A stretch of 44,479 nucleotides of DNA, from the NCBI GenBank assembly GCA_964399955.1, contig CAYNST010000014.1, positions 1-44,479 on the forward strand, given 5' to 3'. A program made the translations under genes and the position numbers. This document shows positions 35,706 to 43,957 of the stretch, piece by piece (positions within the stretch are counted from its first letter, which is position 1; each line of letters opens with the position of its first letter). Below the pieces are notes generated by a model. It was given only the letters and a program-made list of their open reading frames with translations. It was not told the origin of the DNA and did not search any database. The stretch comes from CAYNST01 sp964399955 (lineage in GTDB: Bacteria > Pseudomonadota > Gammaproteobacteria > Pseudomonadales > Cellvibrionaceae).

Positions 35706-35731
35706 AAAACCCCGCACTGCGGGTTTTTTTT
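35706..35731 (+). terminator. Rho-independent terminator of zwf-edd-eda
   Basis: Stem CCCGC at 35711-35715 with GCGGG at 35719-35723, loop ACT, extended by A-T pairs and followed by eight T. It begins 15 bp after the eda stop codon. Confidence 0.85.
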
Positions 35732-35792
35732 GCCTGCGGTTTGGCCTATTGAGAGGGCGGGGGCGGTGCGCGGATCTGTGCTGAGCCGGGCT

Positions 35793-36248
35793 TTAAGCCT
35801 GCAGCCTGCTATCGCCCAGGCCGCGCGACCGTCGCATCAGCTGGCGCACCAGCTCTGCCAGTGAATAGGAGCTGCCCAGTTTCAGCTCGCGCCGCAATCG
35901 GTGAATAACCAGGTTATCTGCAAGCTGTGCGGGTATCGCCAGGTCGTCTGTGCGGTGGTGTGGGTCAATTTCGTTGAGCAGCAGAAAGGTCCGGTGGCTG
36001 AGTACAGCCTGATCCAAAGCCTCCTGGCGTATCAGCGTCTCGTAGCAGAGATAGTCGTTGCTGTGCAGCCACAGCATGGTGTGCAGGCAGGCCTGATGCC
36101 GGGTGCTTTGCAGGCCGAATTCGTCTGGTGTGTCTGCACCGGCAATATCTTCTACAAACAGGGTGGTCTTGCGTGGAAACTGACCGTACAGCAGCACCAG
36201 GATTTTGGCCGTATCCCGGTAAAAGTCATCTATGTGAATGTCTGACAC
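35793..36248 (-). CDS. Hypothetical protein downstream of alaA
   Basis: A 151-residue soluble protein I do not recognise. It starts at a GTG (36248) with GAGGTG six bases upstream and 14 bp after the alaA stop, so it is the second gene of an alaA transcript; a longer frame to 36302 would overlap alaA. The sequence is helical, with a segment (QACLHTMLWLHSNDYLCYET) that resembles part of a winged helix, then a basic C-terminal tail (RQLMRRSRGLGDSRL). No membrane segment or signal peptide. Any role in alanine metabolism is only suggested by the gene order. Confidence 0.65.
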   Translation of the reverse strand: MSDIHIDDFYRDTAKILVLLYGQFPRKTTLFVEDIAGADTPDEFGLQSTRHQACLHTMLWLHSNDYLCYETLIRQEALDQAVLSHRTFLLLNEIDPHHRTDDLAIPAQLADNLVIHRLRRELKLGSSYSLAELVRQLMRRSRGLGDSRLQA

Positions 36249-36261
36249 GCGCCCACCTCGG

Positions 36262-37476
36262 TCAGCGTCTGTAGCGCTGCAAAAACTGGCCAAACAGGTC
36301 AATGGCTTTGGTCAACTCTTCCTTGACCGGTAAAAAAACAATGCGCAGGTGGTCTGGCTCAGGCCAGTTGAAAGCCGTTCCCTGCACCAGCAACACCTTG
36401 TGCTGAATCAGAAAATCCAGAATCAGCTTCTGGTCGTCCTCAAACCGGTACATGTTGCGGTCAATCTTGGGGAACATGTAAATGGTGCCCTTCGGCTTGA
36501 CGCAGCTGACGCCAGGGATGGCCCGCAGCGCGTCCAGGGCGGTGTTGCGCTGCTCCAGCAGGCGCCCACCGGGCAGGATCAGCTCGTTGATGCTCTGGTA
36601 ACCCCCCAGCGCGGTCTGCACCGCGTACATGGCCGGTACATTGGCACACAAACGCATGGAGGCCAGCATTTCCACACCCTTGATGTAGTCGGCGGCTATC
36701 TGCTTGGCGCCGCTGAAAATCAGCCACCCGGAGCGGAATCCCGCCAGCCGATAAGCCTTGGACAAACCGTTGAAGGACACGCAGAGCACATCCTCGGCCA
36801 GCCGTGCCAGGGGAATGAACTCGGCATTTTCATACATGATTTTGCTGTAGATTTCGTCGGCAAATATAACCAGCTGATGCTCGCGTGCAACCTGCACCAG
36901 TTGCTCCAGCAAATCCCGGCTGTAGACGGCGCCGGTGGGATTGTTGGGGTTGATAACCACAATGGCGCGCGTGCGCTCGGTCACCTTGCTGCGAATGTCG
37001 TCAATGTCCGGGAACCAGTCGCTCTGCTCGTCACAGAGGTAGTGCACCGCCTTGCCGCCGGCAAGGGTTACCGCTGCGGTCCACAGCGGGTAGTCCGGCG
37101 AGGGCACAAGCACTTCGTCGCCGTCGTTCAGCAGTGCCTGACAGGCCATCACAATCAGCTCGCTGACGCCGTTGCCCAGGAAGATATCGTCAATTTCTAC
37201 ACCGGGAATGCCCAGGCGTTGGCATTCCTGCATGATGGCCTTGCGCGCCGGAAAAAGCCCGCGCGAGGCAGTGTAGCCCTGCGCGGCGCGCAGATTGTGA
37301 ATGACATCGGCAATGATTTCGTCTGGCGCATCAAAGCCAAACGGTGCCGGATTGCCGATGTTGAGCTTGAGGATCCGGTGACCCTCTTCCTCCAACCGTA
37401 TAGCGTGCTCCAGGACCGGACCGCGTATGTCGTAACAGACGTCTTCCAGTTTGTGAGACTTGTAAATCTTTTGCAT
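36262..37476 (-). CDS. alaA: Alanine-synthesising aminotransferase AlaA (YfbQ family)
   Basis: A PLP enzyme of fold type I that makes alanine from pyruvate and glutamate. The 404-residue protein starts at the ATG 37476 (MQKIYKSHKLEDVCYDIRGP, the AlaA N-terminus); the longer frame to 37548 adds 24 residues with no family match. The PLP lysine is K240 in SFNGLSKAYRL, the same number as in E. coli AlaA. NPNNPTGAVYS (about 176-186) and the aspartate-tyrosine pair in FADEIYS position the cofactor. The gene leads a two-gene unit with the hypothetical protein. Confidence 0.93.
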   Translation of the reverse strand: MQKIYKSHKLEDVCYDIRGPVLEHAIRLEEEGHRILKLNIGNPAPFGFDAPDEIIADVIHNLRAAQGYTASRGLFPARKAIMQECQRLGIPGVEIDDIFLGNGVSELIVMACQALLNDGDEVLVPSPDYPLWTAAVTLAGGKAVHYLCDEQSDWFPDIDDIRSKVTERTRAIVVINPNNPTGAVYSRDLLEQLVQVAREHQLVIFADEIYSKIMYENAEFIPLARLAEDVLCVSFNGLSKAYRLAGFRSGWLIFSGAKQIAADYIKGVEMLASMRLCANVPAMYAVQTALGGYQSINELILPGGRLLEQRNTALDALRAIPGVSCVKPKGTIYMFPKIDRNMYRFEDDQKLILDFLIQHKVLLVQGTAFNWPEPDHLRIVFLPVKEELTKAIDLFGQFLQRYRR

Positions 37477-37671
37477 TGCCGTGAGAGACTCTGGAGTGGA
37501 TAGTGCGGCCACTAACTGCCGCTTGCCGTTATCGGTGCCGTGCCGCAATGCCGGCTGCCCGGCAGGCGCTGGCTAATCGGCGGCAGCCGCCAAGATTATG
37601 TCAGATAGCGCCAAAAAAGACGATTGGCAGCTGAGGGAGGGGGCATGCGCGGGATTGGGGTGGGGAAGGCA

Positions 37672-38457
37672 TTAATCGTAGATCTGCTTCTTCTTCCAGC
37701 TCCCCTGGTCCTGCCCAAACTCCCGCCACTCTGTATCGGCGCGCTCTGGAGGAAGCGGCGTTTTGTCACTCTCGCTTTCCTCAAGCGAGAGCCGCTGCTC
37801 GGTCTCCTCCAGGCGGTCCTTCAGCTGAGCGATCCTGGCCTGGAAATCTCCGCGCTCGGCTTCACGCACCAGCAGGTTGAGCGCCTGTTCAAAATAGTGT
37901 TTGGATAGCCGAAATTTATCTTGTTGAAACGCCGTGCGGCCCTGAGCGGTGTAAGAATCTGCCGTCAGTTGCAGTACCAGCCGTTTGATGGCGCTGCGGT
38001 GTGAGTCGGCCTGGACGCGCGTCAACTGGCCCTTGCCTTCCATGTGGTAGACATAACGGTAGAGACCGTCCAGTGCGGAGCGAATGTCCTGTGCCCGCTT
38101 GGAATCTTCCGCTGCGAAGGGCTTCTCCGGCTGCTCCGCCTGATTCTGCAGCTCTTTGGTGGCTTGGGCCATCAGGCGAGCCTCTTGAGCATAGGTGGCA
38201 TTGCGCGGGTCAATGCGCGCCAGTTGCTCATACACCTGAACCAAACCGCTTTGTAGCAAGAGTGTGAGTTCACGAGGCAGGAAATGTGGGGGAAAGCCCT
38301 GCAGCATCTGACGCAAGCTGTCAGCCCTGGCGTTGAGCCCCACCAGCAGCCGCTCCTTTTGCTGTTGCTTCTGCTGGAGAGCTTGGCTGACAAAGGCATA
38401 GCAGACCAGAGCCGCCAAAGAAGCAACAATTATGAAGATTATCAAGGTGGTGTTCAT
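37672..38457 (-). CDS. Hypothetical membrane-anchored coiled-coil protein
   Basis: A 261-residue protein with one N-terminal membrane helix (about 3-24, LIIFIIVASLAALVCYAFVS) and a long helical, probably coiled-coil remainder containing a TPR-like segment (GRTAFQQDKFRLSKHYFEQALNLL). The C-terminal 40 residues are charged. Topology suggests an inner-membrane anchor with a cytoplasmic body. It lies between alaA and the tRNA pair, 195 bp from alaA. No function recognised; possibly an assembly or scaffolding protein, but nothing proves it. Confidence 0.72.
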   Translation of the reverse strand: MNTTLIIFIIVASLAALVCYAFVSQALQQKQQQKERLLVGLNARADSLRQMLQGFPPHFLPRELTLLLQSGLVQVYEQLARIDPRNATYAQEARLMAQATKELQNQAEQPEKPFAAEDSKRAQDIRSALDGLYRYVYHMEGKGQLTRVQADSHRSAIKRLVLQLTADSYTAQGRTAFQQDKFRLSKHYFEQALNLLVREAERGDFQARIAQLKDRLEETEQRLSLEESESDKTPLPPERADTEWREFGQDQGSWKKKQIYD

Positions 38458-38614
38458 GTAAACTGCCTCGGCTTATAGGTAAAGGCTAGTTTGTGACCGG
38501 TTAAAGTGCAAATTTGTCACAAGAGGCTGTGTCCGACGCCCAGTACATTTTTTTTGACAAGGGGATGTCTTATAAGTAGCTGTAAATAAAATGAAAAAAA
38601 GTTTGGAAAGAGTG

Positions 38615-38643
38615 TTGACAGCCACCCCCTTGCTCCATAAAAT
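38615..38643 (+). promoter_or_regulatory. Promoter of the tRNA-Glu/tRNA-Gly unit
   Basis: A perfect TTGACA at 38615-38620, 17 bp, and TAAAAT at 38638-38643. The downstream GCGCACC stretch is a GC-rich discriminator, typical of stable-RNA promoters under stringent control. The tRNA starts at 38681. Confidence 0.85.
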
Positions 38644-38680
38644 GCGCACCACTTCTGACGGGAAAGACGTCAGCATCTTA

Positions 38681-38756
38681 GTCCCCATCGTCTAGAGGCC
38701 TAGGACACCGCCCTTTCACGGCGGTAACAGGGGTTCGAATCCCCTTGGGGACGCCA
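38681..38756 (+). tRNA. tRNA-Glu (anticodon TTC)
   Basis: A 76-nt cloverleaf. Acceptor GTCCCCA pairs with TGGGGAC, the anticodon loop is CTTTCAC with anticodon TTC, the T-arm is GGGGTTCGAATCCCC, and CCA is encoded. First gene of a two-tRNA unit. Confidence 0.97.
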
Positions 38757-38760
38757 TTTT

Positions 38761-38835
38761 GCGGGAATAGCTCAGTGGTAGAGCACAACCTTGCCAAGGT
38801 TGGGGTCGCGAGTTCGAGCCTCGTTTCCCGCTCCA
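38761..38835 (+). tRNA. tRNA-Gly (anticodon GCC)
   Basis: A 75-nt cloverleaf starting 4 bp after tRNA-Glu. Acceptor GCGGGAA pairs with TTCCCGC, the anticodon is GCC in TTGCCAA, T-loop GTTCGAG, and CCA is encoded. Shares the promoter and terminator with tRNA-Glu. Confidence 0.97.
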
Positions 38836-38842
38836 GCAGTAC

Positions 38843-38873
38843 AAAAGCGCAGCCAAAAGCTGCGCTTTTTTTT
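38843..38873 (+). terminator. Rho-independent terminator of the tRNA unit
   Basis: A perfect 11-bp stem (38843-38853 with 38859-38869) around CAAAA, ending in eight T. It begins 7 bp after tRNA-Gly. Confidence 0.93.
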
Positions 38874-38985
38874 GCGTGTCGTTTGGGGAAAGCCGAATGC
38901 AGTCATGGCTGCGGGTGTGTCGGCGTGTGCTTTTTGGTAAAGTGGCCAGCGTTTTACGGTTTGACCGCCCCCCGAGAGATAAGCG

Positions 38986-39942
38986 ATGCACGACGATACG
39001 CCCAACGCCCTGACCATTCGCGGGCTGACCAAGGTCTACGATGACGCCACGCCTGCACTAAAAGGCATAGACCTGGATGTGGCGCCCGGTGACTTCTTTG
39101 CGCTGCTTGGCCCCAACGGCGCCGGCAAATCCACCACCATTGGCATTATTTGCTCCCTGATCCGCAAAACTGCAGGCAGTCTCAGCGTGTTTGGCAACGA
39201 CATTGACCGCAACTTTGCCGCCGCCAAACAATGCCTGGGTGTGGTGCCGCAGGAATTCAACTTCAACGTTTTCGAAAAAGTGCAGGATATAGTGTTGAAT
39301 CAGGCGGGCTTCTACGGGCTGCCGCGCAAGATCGCCCGCGTTAACTCCGAGCGCTACCTGAAGCAGTTGGGCTTGTGGGGCAAACGTGACACGCCCTCCC
39401 GGGCACTTTCCGGCGGCATGAAGCGGCGGTTGATGATTGCCCGCGCCTTGGTGCATGAGCCCAAACTGTTGATTCTGGACGAGCCTACCGCGGGCGTAGA
39501 CATAGAGCTGCGCCGCTCCATGTGGCAGTTTCTGCAGGAGATCAACGCCGCCGGCACTACTATTATCCTCACCACCCACTACCTGGAAGAGGCCGAGCAT
39601 CTGTGCCGCAACCTGGCCATCATCAACCACGGCGAAATAGTAGAAAACACCAGTATCAAAAAATTGCTGAAACAGCTGAACAGGGAGGTGTTTGTGCTGG
39701 ATCTGCGCGATGAGCTGAGTGCGTGCCCCATCCTGCCGGACTACCAGCTGCGCCTGGTGGACGGCCACACGCTGGAAGTGGACATAGAAAAGGGCCGCTC
39801 CCTGAACCGTTTGTTTGCCCAGCTGGGCGATTTGGGCATGGATGTGGTAAGCATGCGCAACAAGGTCAACCGCCTGGAAGAGCTGTTTGTCTCCTTGATA
39901 GAAGGCCACCAGCAGGCCAAGGGTGCAGGGGGGCAGGGCTGA
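38986..39942 (+). CDS. ABC transporter ATP-binding protein (YadG-like)
   Basis: A 318-residue ATPase of the ABC-2 exporter type. Walker A is GPNGAGKST at 42-50, the signature LSGGM at 141-145, Walker B with DEP at 161-167 and the switch histidine in TTHYLEE. It has the extra C-terminal region of about 80 residues found in YadG/CcmA-like ATPases. Its stop shares the A of TGATG with the permease start, so the two form a coupled pair. Substrate unknown. The gene starts 113 bp after the tRNA terminator, with AGAG upstream of the ATG. Confidence 0.92.
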   Translation: MHDDTPNALTIRGLTKVYDDATPALKGIDLDVAPGDFFALLGPNGAGKSTTIGIICSLIRKTAGSLSVFGNDIDRNFAAAKQCLGVVPQEFNFNVFEKVQDIVLNQAGFYGLPRKIARVNSERYLKQLGLWGKRDTPSRALSGGMKRRLMIARALVHEPKLLILDEPTAGVDIELRRSMWQFLQEINAAGTTIILTTHYLEEAEHLCRNLAIINHGEIVENTSIKKLLKQLNREVFVLDLRDELSACPILPDYQLRLVDGHTLEVDIEKGRSLNRLFAQLGDLGMDVVSMRNKVNRLEELFVSLIEGHQQAKGAGGQG

Positions 39943-40715
39943 TGCCGATCAACAGAATCTGGGTGGCGTTTTGTACCATTGTGCGCAAGGAGGTGCGGCG
40001 CTTTACCCGTATCTGGGTGCAGACGCTGATTCCACCCGTCATCACCATGACGCTGTATTTTGTGATCTTTGGCCAGTTGATTGGTTCGCGCATTGGCCAG
40101 ATGGGCGGTTTTGACTATATGTCGTTTGTGGTGCCGGGCCTGATCATGATGGCCATCATCAACAACTCCTATTCCAACGTGGTGTCGTCGTTTTACAGTG
40201 CCAAGTTCAACAAGAGCATTGAGGAACTGCAGGTGAGCCCCACGCCCAATTGGGTGATATTGGTGGGTTACGTCTGCGGCGGCGTGCTGCGCGGCCTGTT
40301 GGTGGGGTTCATCGTTACCATGGTGTCGCTGGTGTTCACCCGCCTGCAGTTGCATCACGCGGGCATTACCGTGCTGGTGGTGCTGCTTACGTCCATACTG
40401 TTTTCTTTGGCGGGGTTCATCAATGCGGTGTACGCCAACTCGTTCGACGACATATCCATTATTCCTACCTTTGTGCTGACGCCGCTGACCTATCTTGGTG
40501 GCGTTTTCTATTCCATCGATATGCTGCCCGCTTTCTGGCAGTCGGTCTCACAGCTAAACCCAGTTCTGTATGTTATTAATGCGTTTCGCTACGGTTTCCT
40601 CGGTGCTTCCGATGTCAATATCGGTGTTGCGCTGGCGGGAATCTCGGCCTTTGTGGCGGTGTTGTTTGCATACTGTTTGTATCTGCTGGAAAGCGGTAAA
40701 CGGCTTAGGGCTTGA
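39942..40715 (+). CDS. ABC-2 type transporter permease (YadH-like)
   Basis: A 257-residue membrane protein with six hydrophobic segments, typical of the ABC-2 permease family. The start at 39942 overlaps the ATPase stop (TGATG) and gives MPINRIWVAFCTIVRKEVRR, the family N-terminus with an amphipathic connecting helix. The conserved YLGGVFYSIDMLP segment lies between helices 5 and 6. It is the partner of the preceding ATPase. Its own stop overlaps the queF start in the same TGATG manner, making a three-gene coupled unit. Confidence 0.92.
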   Translation: MPINRIWVAFCTIVRKEVRRFTRIWVQTLIPPVITMTLYFVIFGQLIGSRIGQMGGFDYMSFVVPGLIMMAIINNSYSNVVSSFYSAKFNKSIEELQVSPTPNWVILVGYVCGGVLRGLLVGFIVTMVSLVFTRLQLHHAGITVLVVLLTSILFSLAGFINAVYANSFDDISIIPTFVLTPLTYLGGVFYSIDMLPAFWQSVSQLNPVLYVINAFRYGFLGASDVNIGVALAGISAFVAVLFAYCLYLLESGKRLRA

Positions 40716-41533
40716 TGATGGTTGATTTAGCGCCGGGCGTTACTCTGGGTCGGCACCAGGAATACGTTGAGCAGTACGACGCCGCACTGCTGCAGTCTAT
40801 TGCCCGCCAAACGGCGCGCGAGGCGCTGCCCATCAACGCGCCCTTTGGCGCAGATCTCTGGACCGCCTACGAGCTCAGCTGGCTGGATGCGCAGGGCAAG
40901 CCCCGGGTAGCCGTAGCGGAGTTCAGCGTACCGGCCAGCTCCAGTCACATTGTGGAGTCCAAGTCGCTCAAGTACTACCTCAACTCCTTCAGTCAAACGC
41001 GGTTTGACAGTCGCGACGACGTTGCCCGGGTGATTGCTGCAGATTTGGGGCGCGCCGCGGGCGGTGATGTGCAGGTGGATCTTCACGGGCTGGAGGCCTT
41101 TGCCCACAAGCGCAGTCAGAGCTTGGCCCTGGGCACCTGTCTGGACGACTTGCCGCTGAATGTGGAGCGCTATACCCCGGACCCGCAGCTGTTGCGCCTG
41201 GGTGAAACGCGCTGGGACACGGTGGTATGCAGCCATCTGTTGAAGAGCAACTGCCCGGTGACCGGGCAGCCCGACTGGGGCAGTGTTTGGGTGGGTTATG
41301 AAGGCCGGGAAATAGTGCCGGAGAGCCTGCTGGCCTATGTGGTGTCCTTTCGCCAGCATCAGGACTTTCACGAGCAGTGCGTAGAACGTATCTACGGCGA
41401 CCTCTGGCAGGTCGCCCAGCCCGAGAAGCTGTGGGTGTACGCCCGTTATACCCGCCGCGGCGGGCTGGATATCAACCCCTTCCGCAGCTCCTACTCGCGC
41501 AGCCCGCCGGCAGTCATTGCCGCCCGGCAATAG
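40715..41533 (+). CDS. queF: NADPH-dependent 7-cyano-7-deazaguanine reductase
   Basis: QueF reduces preQ0 to preQ1, the last free-base step before queuosine is placed in tRNA. The 272-residue protein is the long, two-half type seen in E. coli. The catalytic cysteine is C180 in LLKSNCPVTGQPDWGSV, with D187 as the acid, and the N-terminal half has the ESKSLKYYLNSF element that binds NADPH. The ATG at 40715 couples to the permease stop; a TTG one codon earlier and a second ATG one codon later are alternatives. No other queuosine gene is adjacent. Confidence 0.94.
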   Translation: MMVDLAPGVTLGRHQEYVEQYDAALLQSIARQTAREALPINAPFGADLWTAYELSWLDAQGKPRVAVAEFSVPASSSHIVESKSLKYYLNSFSQTRFDSRDDVARVIAADLGRAAGGDVQVDLHGLEAFAHKRSQSLALGTCLDDLPLNVERYTPDPQLLRLGETRWDTVVCSHLLKSNCPVTGQPDWGSVWVGYEGREIVPESLLAYVVSFRQHQDFHEQCVERIYGDLWQVAQPEKLWVYARYTRRGGLDINPFRSSYSRSPPAVIAARQ

Positions 41534-41573
41534 GTCACAGGCTGAAGTGTGGGGCTGCCGCCAAGCCCCAGGC

Positions 41574-42956
41574 TTAATTGATGATTTTTTCCCGCAGTTT
41601 GTCGGCGGCTTTTTGCAGAATCTCCAGCACCCGCTCTTTTTCGTAGTTGCGAATCTTTTCCAGGTCCAGATGCATGGAAAAGCCATCGCAGTTGTCTTCA
41701 AACCAGCTCTGGTTGTTGCCCAGGTCCTTGCGAAAGTCAATCACCTGATGCACCCGCACCGGATGACTGAAACCCTTCACAGTAATTTCCCCCTTGTCCC
41801 TGCACATAATCACATCTTTAACCAGTGACCAGGTCTCGTGGGAGATGAGAATCTCACCGGGGTCTGCGGCAGACTCCAGCCGAGAGGCCAGGTTCACGTG
41901 GGTACCCAGCACGGTGTAGTCCATGTAGTGGCTGGTGCCAAAGGAGCCCACGGTACAAAAGCCGGTGTTCAAGCCCATGCGGATCTGCAGCGGGTTTTTA
42001 ATGCCCTGGTTGTACCAGCGCTGCTGCAGCTCCTTCATTTTTTTGCGCATCTCAATGGCCATGGACACGCCGCGCAGGCAATCCATCTTCAGGCCTTCGC
42101 TTTGCGAGTCACCAAAAATCACCATCACCGCATCGCCCATGAACTTGTCGATGGTGCCGCGGTGTTTGGTCACTATTCTTGCCATCTCGGTGAGGTAGGA
42201 GTTAAGCAGCTCGGTCAGTGTCTCCGCTTCCAGCTCCTCCGACAGGCCGCTGAAGCCCTGGATATCCGAAAAGAAAATAGTGATGCGTTTGCGCTCTGTG
42301 GTGAGCGACTTCTCCCGCCCTTCATTGATGGCTTTCCAGACCGTGGGTGTCAGGTAGCGGGACAGCTTGTAGGCCCGCAGCTTGTACATGGTATGTTCGT
42401 TGGACAGCTTTTTAATGTGCTGCTCCATTTTGCGAATCTTCTTGTGGGCGTAAAGAGCATAGGCGCAAAAATAAGTGAATATGCCAATCAGGCTGATGCT
42501 GCTGATCTCCAGCCGGTCAGAAAAGACCCATTGGGGTTCGCGCACAAAAAACGCCAGGATCATGCCGATCAACAGCGCTGCGTTATCCACCGCCCACTTG
42601 CGTATGCCGCCGTTTATCAGGCTGTTGAACTGCACCATGGTGATGAACAAAATGGTGGGCAGCAGGTTGAAATTGGTGAAACACAGCACCACACCAATCA
42701 CGCCGGCATCAACCGTCATAAAACGGTCAAACACACGATTGGGATTCATTGCGCGACGCTTGATGTACCAGTAGCTCAGCAGTGTGTACAAGAACACTGC
42801 GGCAGTTACCGCCACCATCAGCCAGTCCAGTTGCTGCCAGTTGATCTGGGATAGGGCAGTTCCGCCTGCCGCCAAGCAGATCAGGGCGCGAATATCGTGT
42901 TGCCGGAGTGAAAAGTCCTGGGTGTCCTCTGTTTTGGTGGCAGAGGCATCGCTCAT
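41574..42956 (-). CDS. Membrane adenylate cyclase, class III (CyaB-like)
   Basis: A 460-residue cyclase. Residues 25-170 hold about six membrane helices that resemble the MASE2 sensor of Pseudomonas CyaB. The catalytic domain (about 222-400) has metal aspartates D231 (FFSDIQGFS) and D275 (DKFMGDAVM), the adenine-selecting K271 and D346, and N355/R359 in NLASRLE for transition-state binding. K and D at these positions favour ATP over GTP. The cyclic AMP it makes probably feeds a Vfr/CRP-type regulator, which in relatives controls type IV pili; pilU is elsewhere in the window. Single gene, convergent with queF. Confidence 0.93.
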   Translation of the reverse strand: MSDASATKTEDTQDFSLRQHDIRALICLAAGGTALSQINWQQLDWLMVAVTAAVFLYTLLSYWYIKRRAMNPNRVFDRFMTVDAGVIGVVLCFTNFNLLPTILFITMVQFNSLINGGIRKWAVDNAALLIGMILAFFVREPQWVFSDRLEISSISLIGIFTYFCAYALYAHKKIRKMEQHIKKLSNEHTMYKLRAYKLSRYLTPTVWKAINEGREKSLTTERKRITIFFSDIQGFSGLSEELEAETLTELLNSYLTEMARIVTKHRGTIDKFMGDAVMVIFGDSQSEGLKMDCLRGVSMAIEMRKKMKELQQRWYNQGIKNPLQIRMGLNTGFCTVGSFGTSHYMDYTVLGTHVNLASRLESAADPGEILISHETWSLVKDVIMCRDKGEITVKGFSHPVRVHQVIDFRKDLGNNQSWFEDNCDGFSMHLDLEKIRNYEKERVLEILQKAADKLREKIIN

Positions 42957-43010
42957 AAATGAACCCTTTCTTGATGTACTTCGTTGTTCTCCACTTGGGC
43001 TAGCGGGACA

Positions 43011-43025
43011 GGCTTAACTTAAGCC
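43011..43025. promoter_or_regulatory. Perfect 15-bp palindrome upstream of the adenylate cyclase
   Basis: GGCTTAA and TTAAGCC arms around a single C, 55 bp before the cyclase start on its upstream side. It could be an operator. The 268-bp gap it lies in has no supported gene. Confidence 0.35.
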
Positions 43026-43224
43026 GCCGCAGCGGCCAGGCGCGAAAAATAATCGACTGGTATTTATTATGCTCAAATCGGCCACTGGGTGTGGCGCCCA
43101 GTTCATCATTTGGTTGGGGTTTTATTGTGGTTTTCGGCTTTTAAAGCGAATTAAACGCTTTTTGGCGCCCAATGTCCATCTCTGGGCGGCGGCCTGCCCG
43201 GTACGTGACCCGGCAGTAGGCTGC

Positions 43225-43659
43225 CTACCCTGGGCTGTCCACGCTTTCGCCCGGCGTGCGGTATTCCCGGTCAAAGGCCAGTAGTTGCTGGTAGCGTCCG
43301 TGCAGGCGTTGCCAGTCAATCTCCTCATCGCTCTTGGCTGCGGCTTCCCGCTCTGCAATAAGAAAGGCATGCCGTAACGCGGCGCAGTGCCGCTCCGGCG
43401 GTGCAGCCGGGTCCAGGTCCATGGCAATATCGCCACCCTTACCCAGGTGCTGATGGTACTCCCGGGTAAGCATCAGTTGCTGGTCAATAATCTCTGGGTA
43501 GGTCAGCGGACGGGGGCTCTCTGCCAGCTTCAAGGCCTGTATCTCGCCCTTCAGTTCATTCAACTGCCGCCGGCGCCGCGCCCCAAGCATTAACAGCGCC
43601 AGTACACTAACCAGCAAAGCTTCCGCAAGGAGAATTATCAACAGGTTTGACGTCTGCAT
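43225..43659 (-). CDS. Hypothetical membrane-anchored protein
   Basis: A 144-residue protein with one N-terminal membrane helix (LLIILLAEALLVSVLALLML, about 4-24), then RRRR positive residues that hold the chain inside, then a charged helical region (LNELKGEIQALKL and ERHCAALRHAFLIAEREAAAK). The ATG at 43659 is preferred because GGGAG lies eight or nine bases upstream; the ATG two codons earlier is too close to it. Upstream of the adenylate cyclase gene on the same strand, with a 268-bp gap, so they may share a transcript. Function not recognised. Confidence 0.65.
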   Translation of the reverse strand: MQTSNLLIILLAEALLVSVLALLMLGARRRRQLNELKGEIQALKLAESPRPLTYPEIIDQQLMLTREYHQHLGKGGDIAMDLDPAAPPERHCAALRHAFLIAEREAAAKSDEEIDWQRLHGRYQQLLAFDREYRTPGESVDSPG

Positions 43660-43795
43660 AAACATAACTCCCGCTGTAGGTGGCGGGCATCCAGTGGGTT
43701 GGGGTAAACAGGCTCCGCTTGAGTATGGCCCAGCCCCGCCCCAAATGCGAACTCATCCTCTCTTGATCAGTTACACAAGATCCAGCGCAAAATAT

Positions 43796-43824
43796 TTGCC
43801 TTTCGCCTCGTTTTTGTTTAAAGT
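43796..43824 (+). promoter_or_regulatory. Candidate promoter of tRNA-Ser
   Basis: TTGCCT at 43796-43801, 17 bp, and TAAAGT at 43819-43824. A GC-rich CTGCCCCC follows. The tRNA starts 43 bp further on. Confidence 0.55.
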
Positions 43825-43866
43825 CTGCCCCCTTCGAAATGCAGCCTGTTGCAGCGAAGCCAGATT

Positions 43867-43954
43867 GGTGAGGTGTCCGAGTGGTCGAAGGAGCACGCCT
43901 GGAAAGTGTGTAAGTCGAAAGGCTTCGAGGGTTCGAATCCCTCCCTCACCGCCA
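43867..43954 (+). tRNA. tRNA-Ser (anticodon GGA)
   Basis: An 88-nt class II tRNA with a long variable arm. Acceptor GGTGAGG pairs with CCTCACC, anticodon GGA in CTGGAAA, T-loop GTTCGAA, and CCA is encoded. The 3' end takes part in a 30-bp inverted repeat with downstream sequence (see findings). Confidence 0.96.
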
Positions 43955-43957
43955 CAT

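Noticed and set aside
38716..38991. Minus-strand frame across tRNA-Glu and tRNA-Gly (GSNSRPQPWQGCALPLSYSR)
   Set aside because: Antisense to two clear tRNA genes; the same class of spurious frame.
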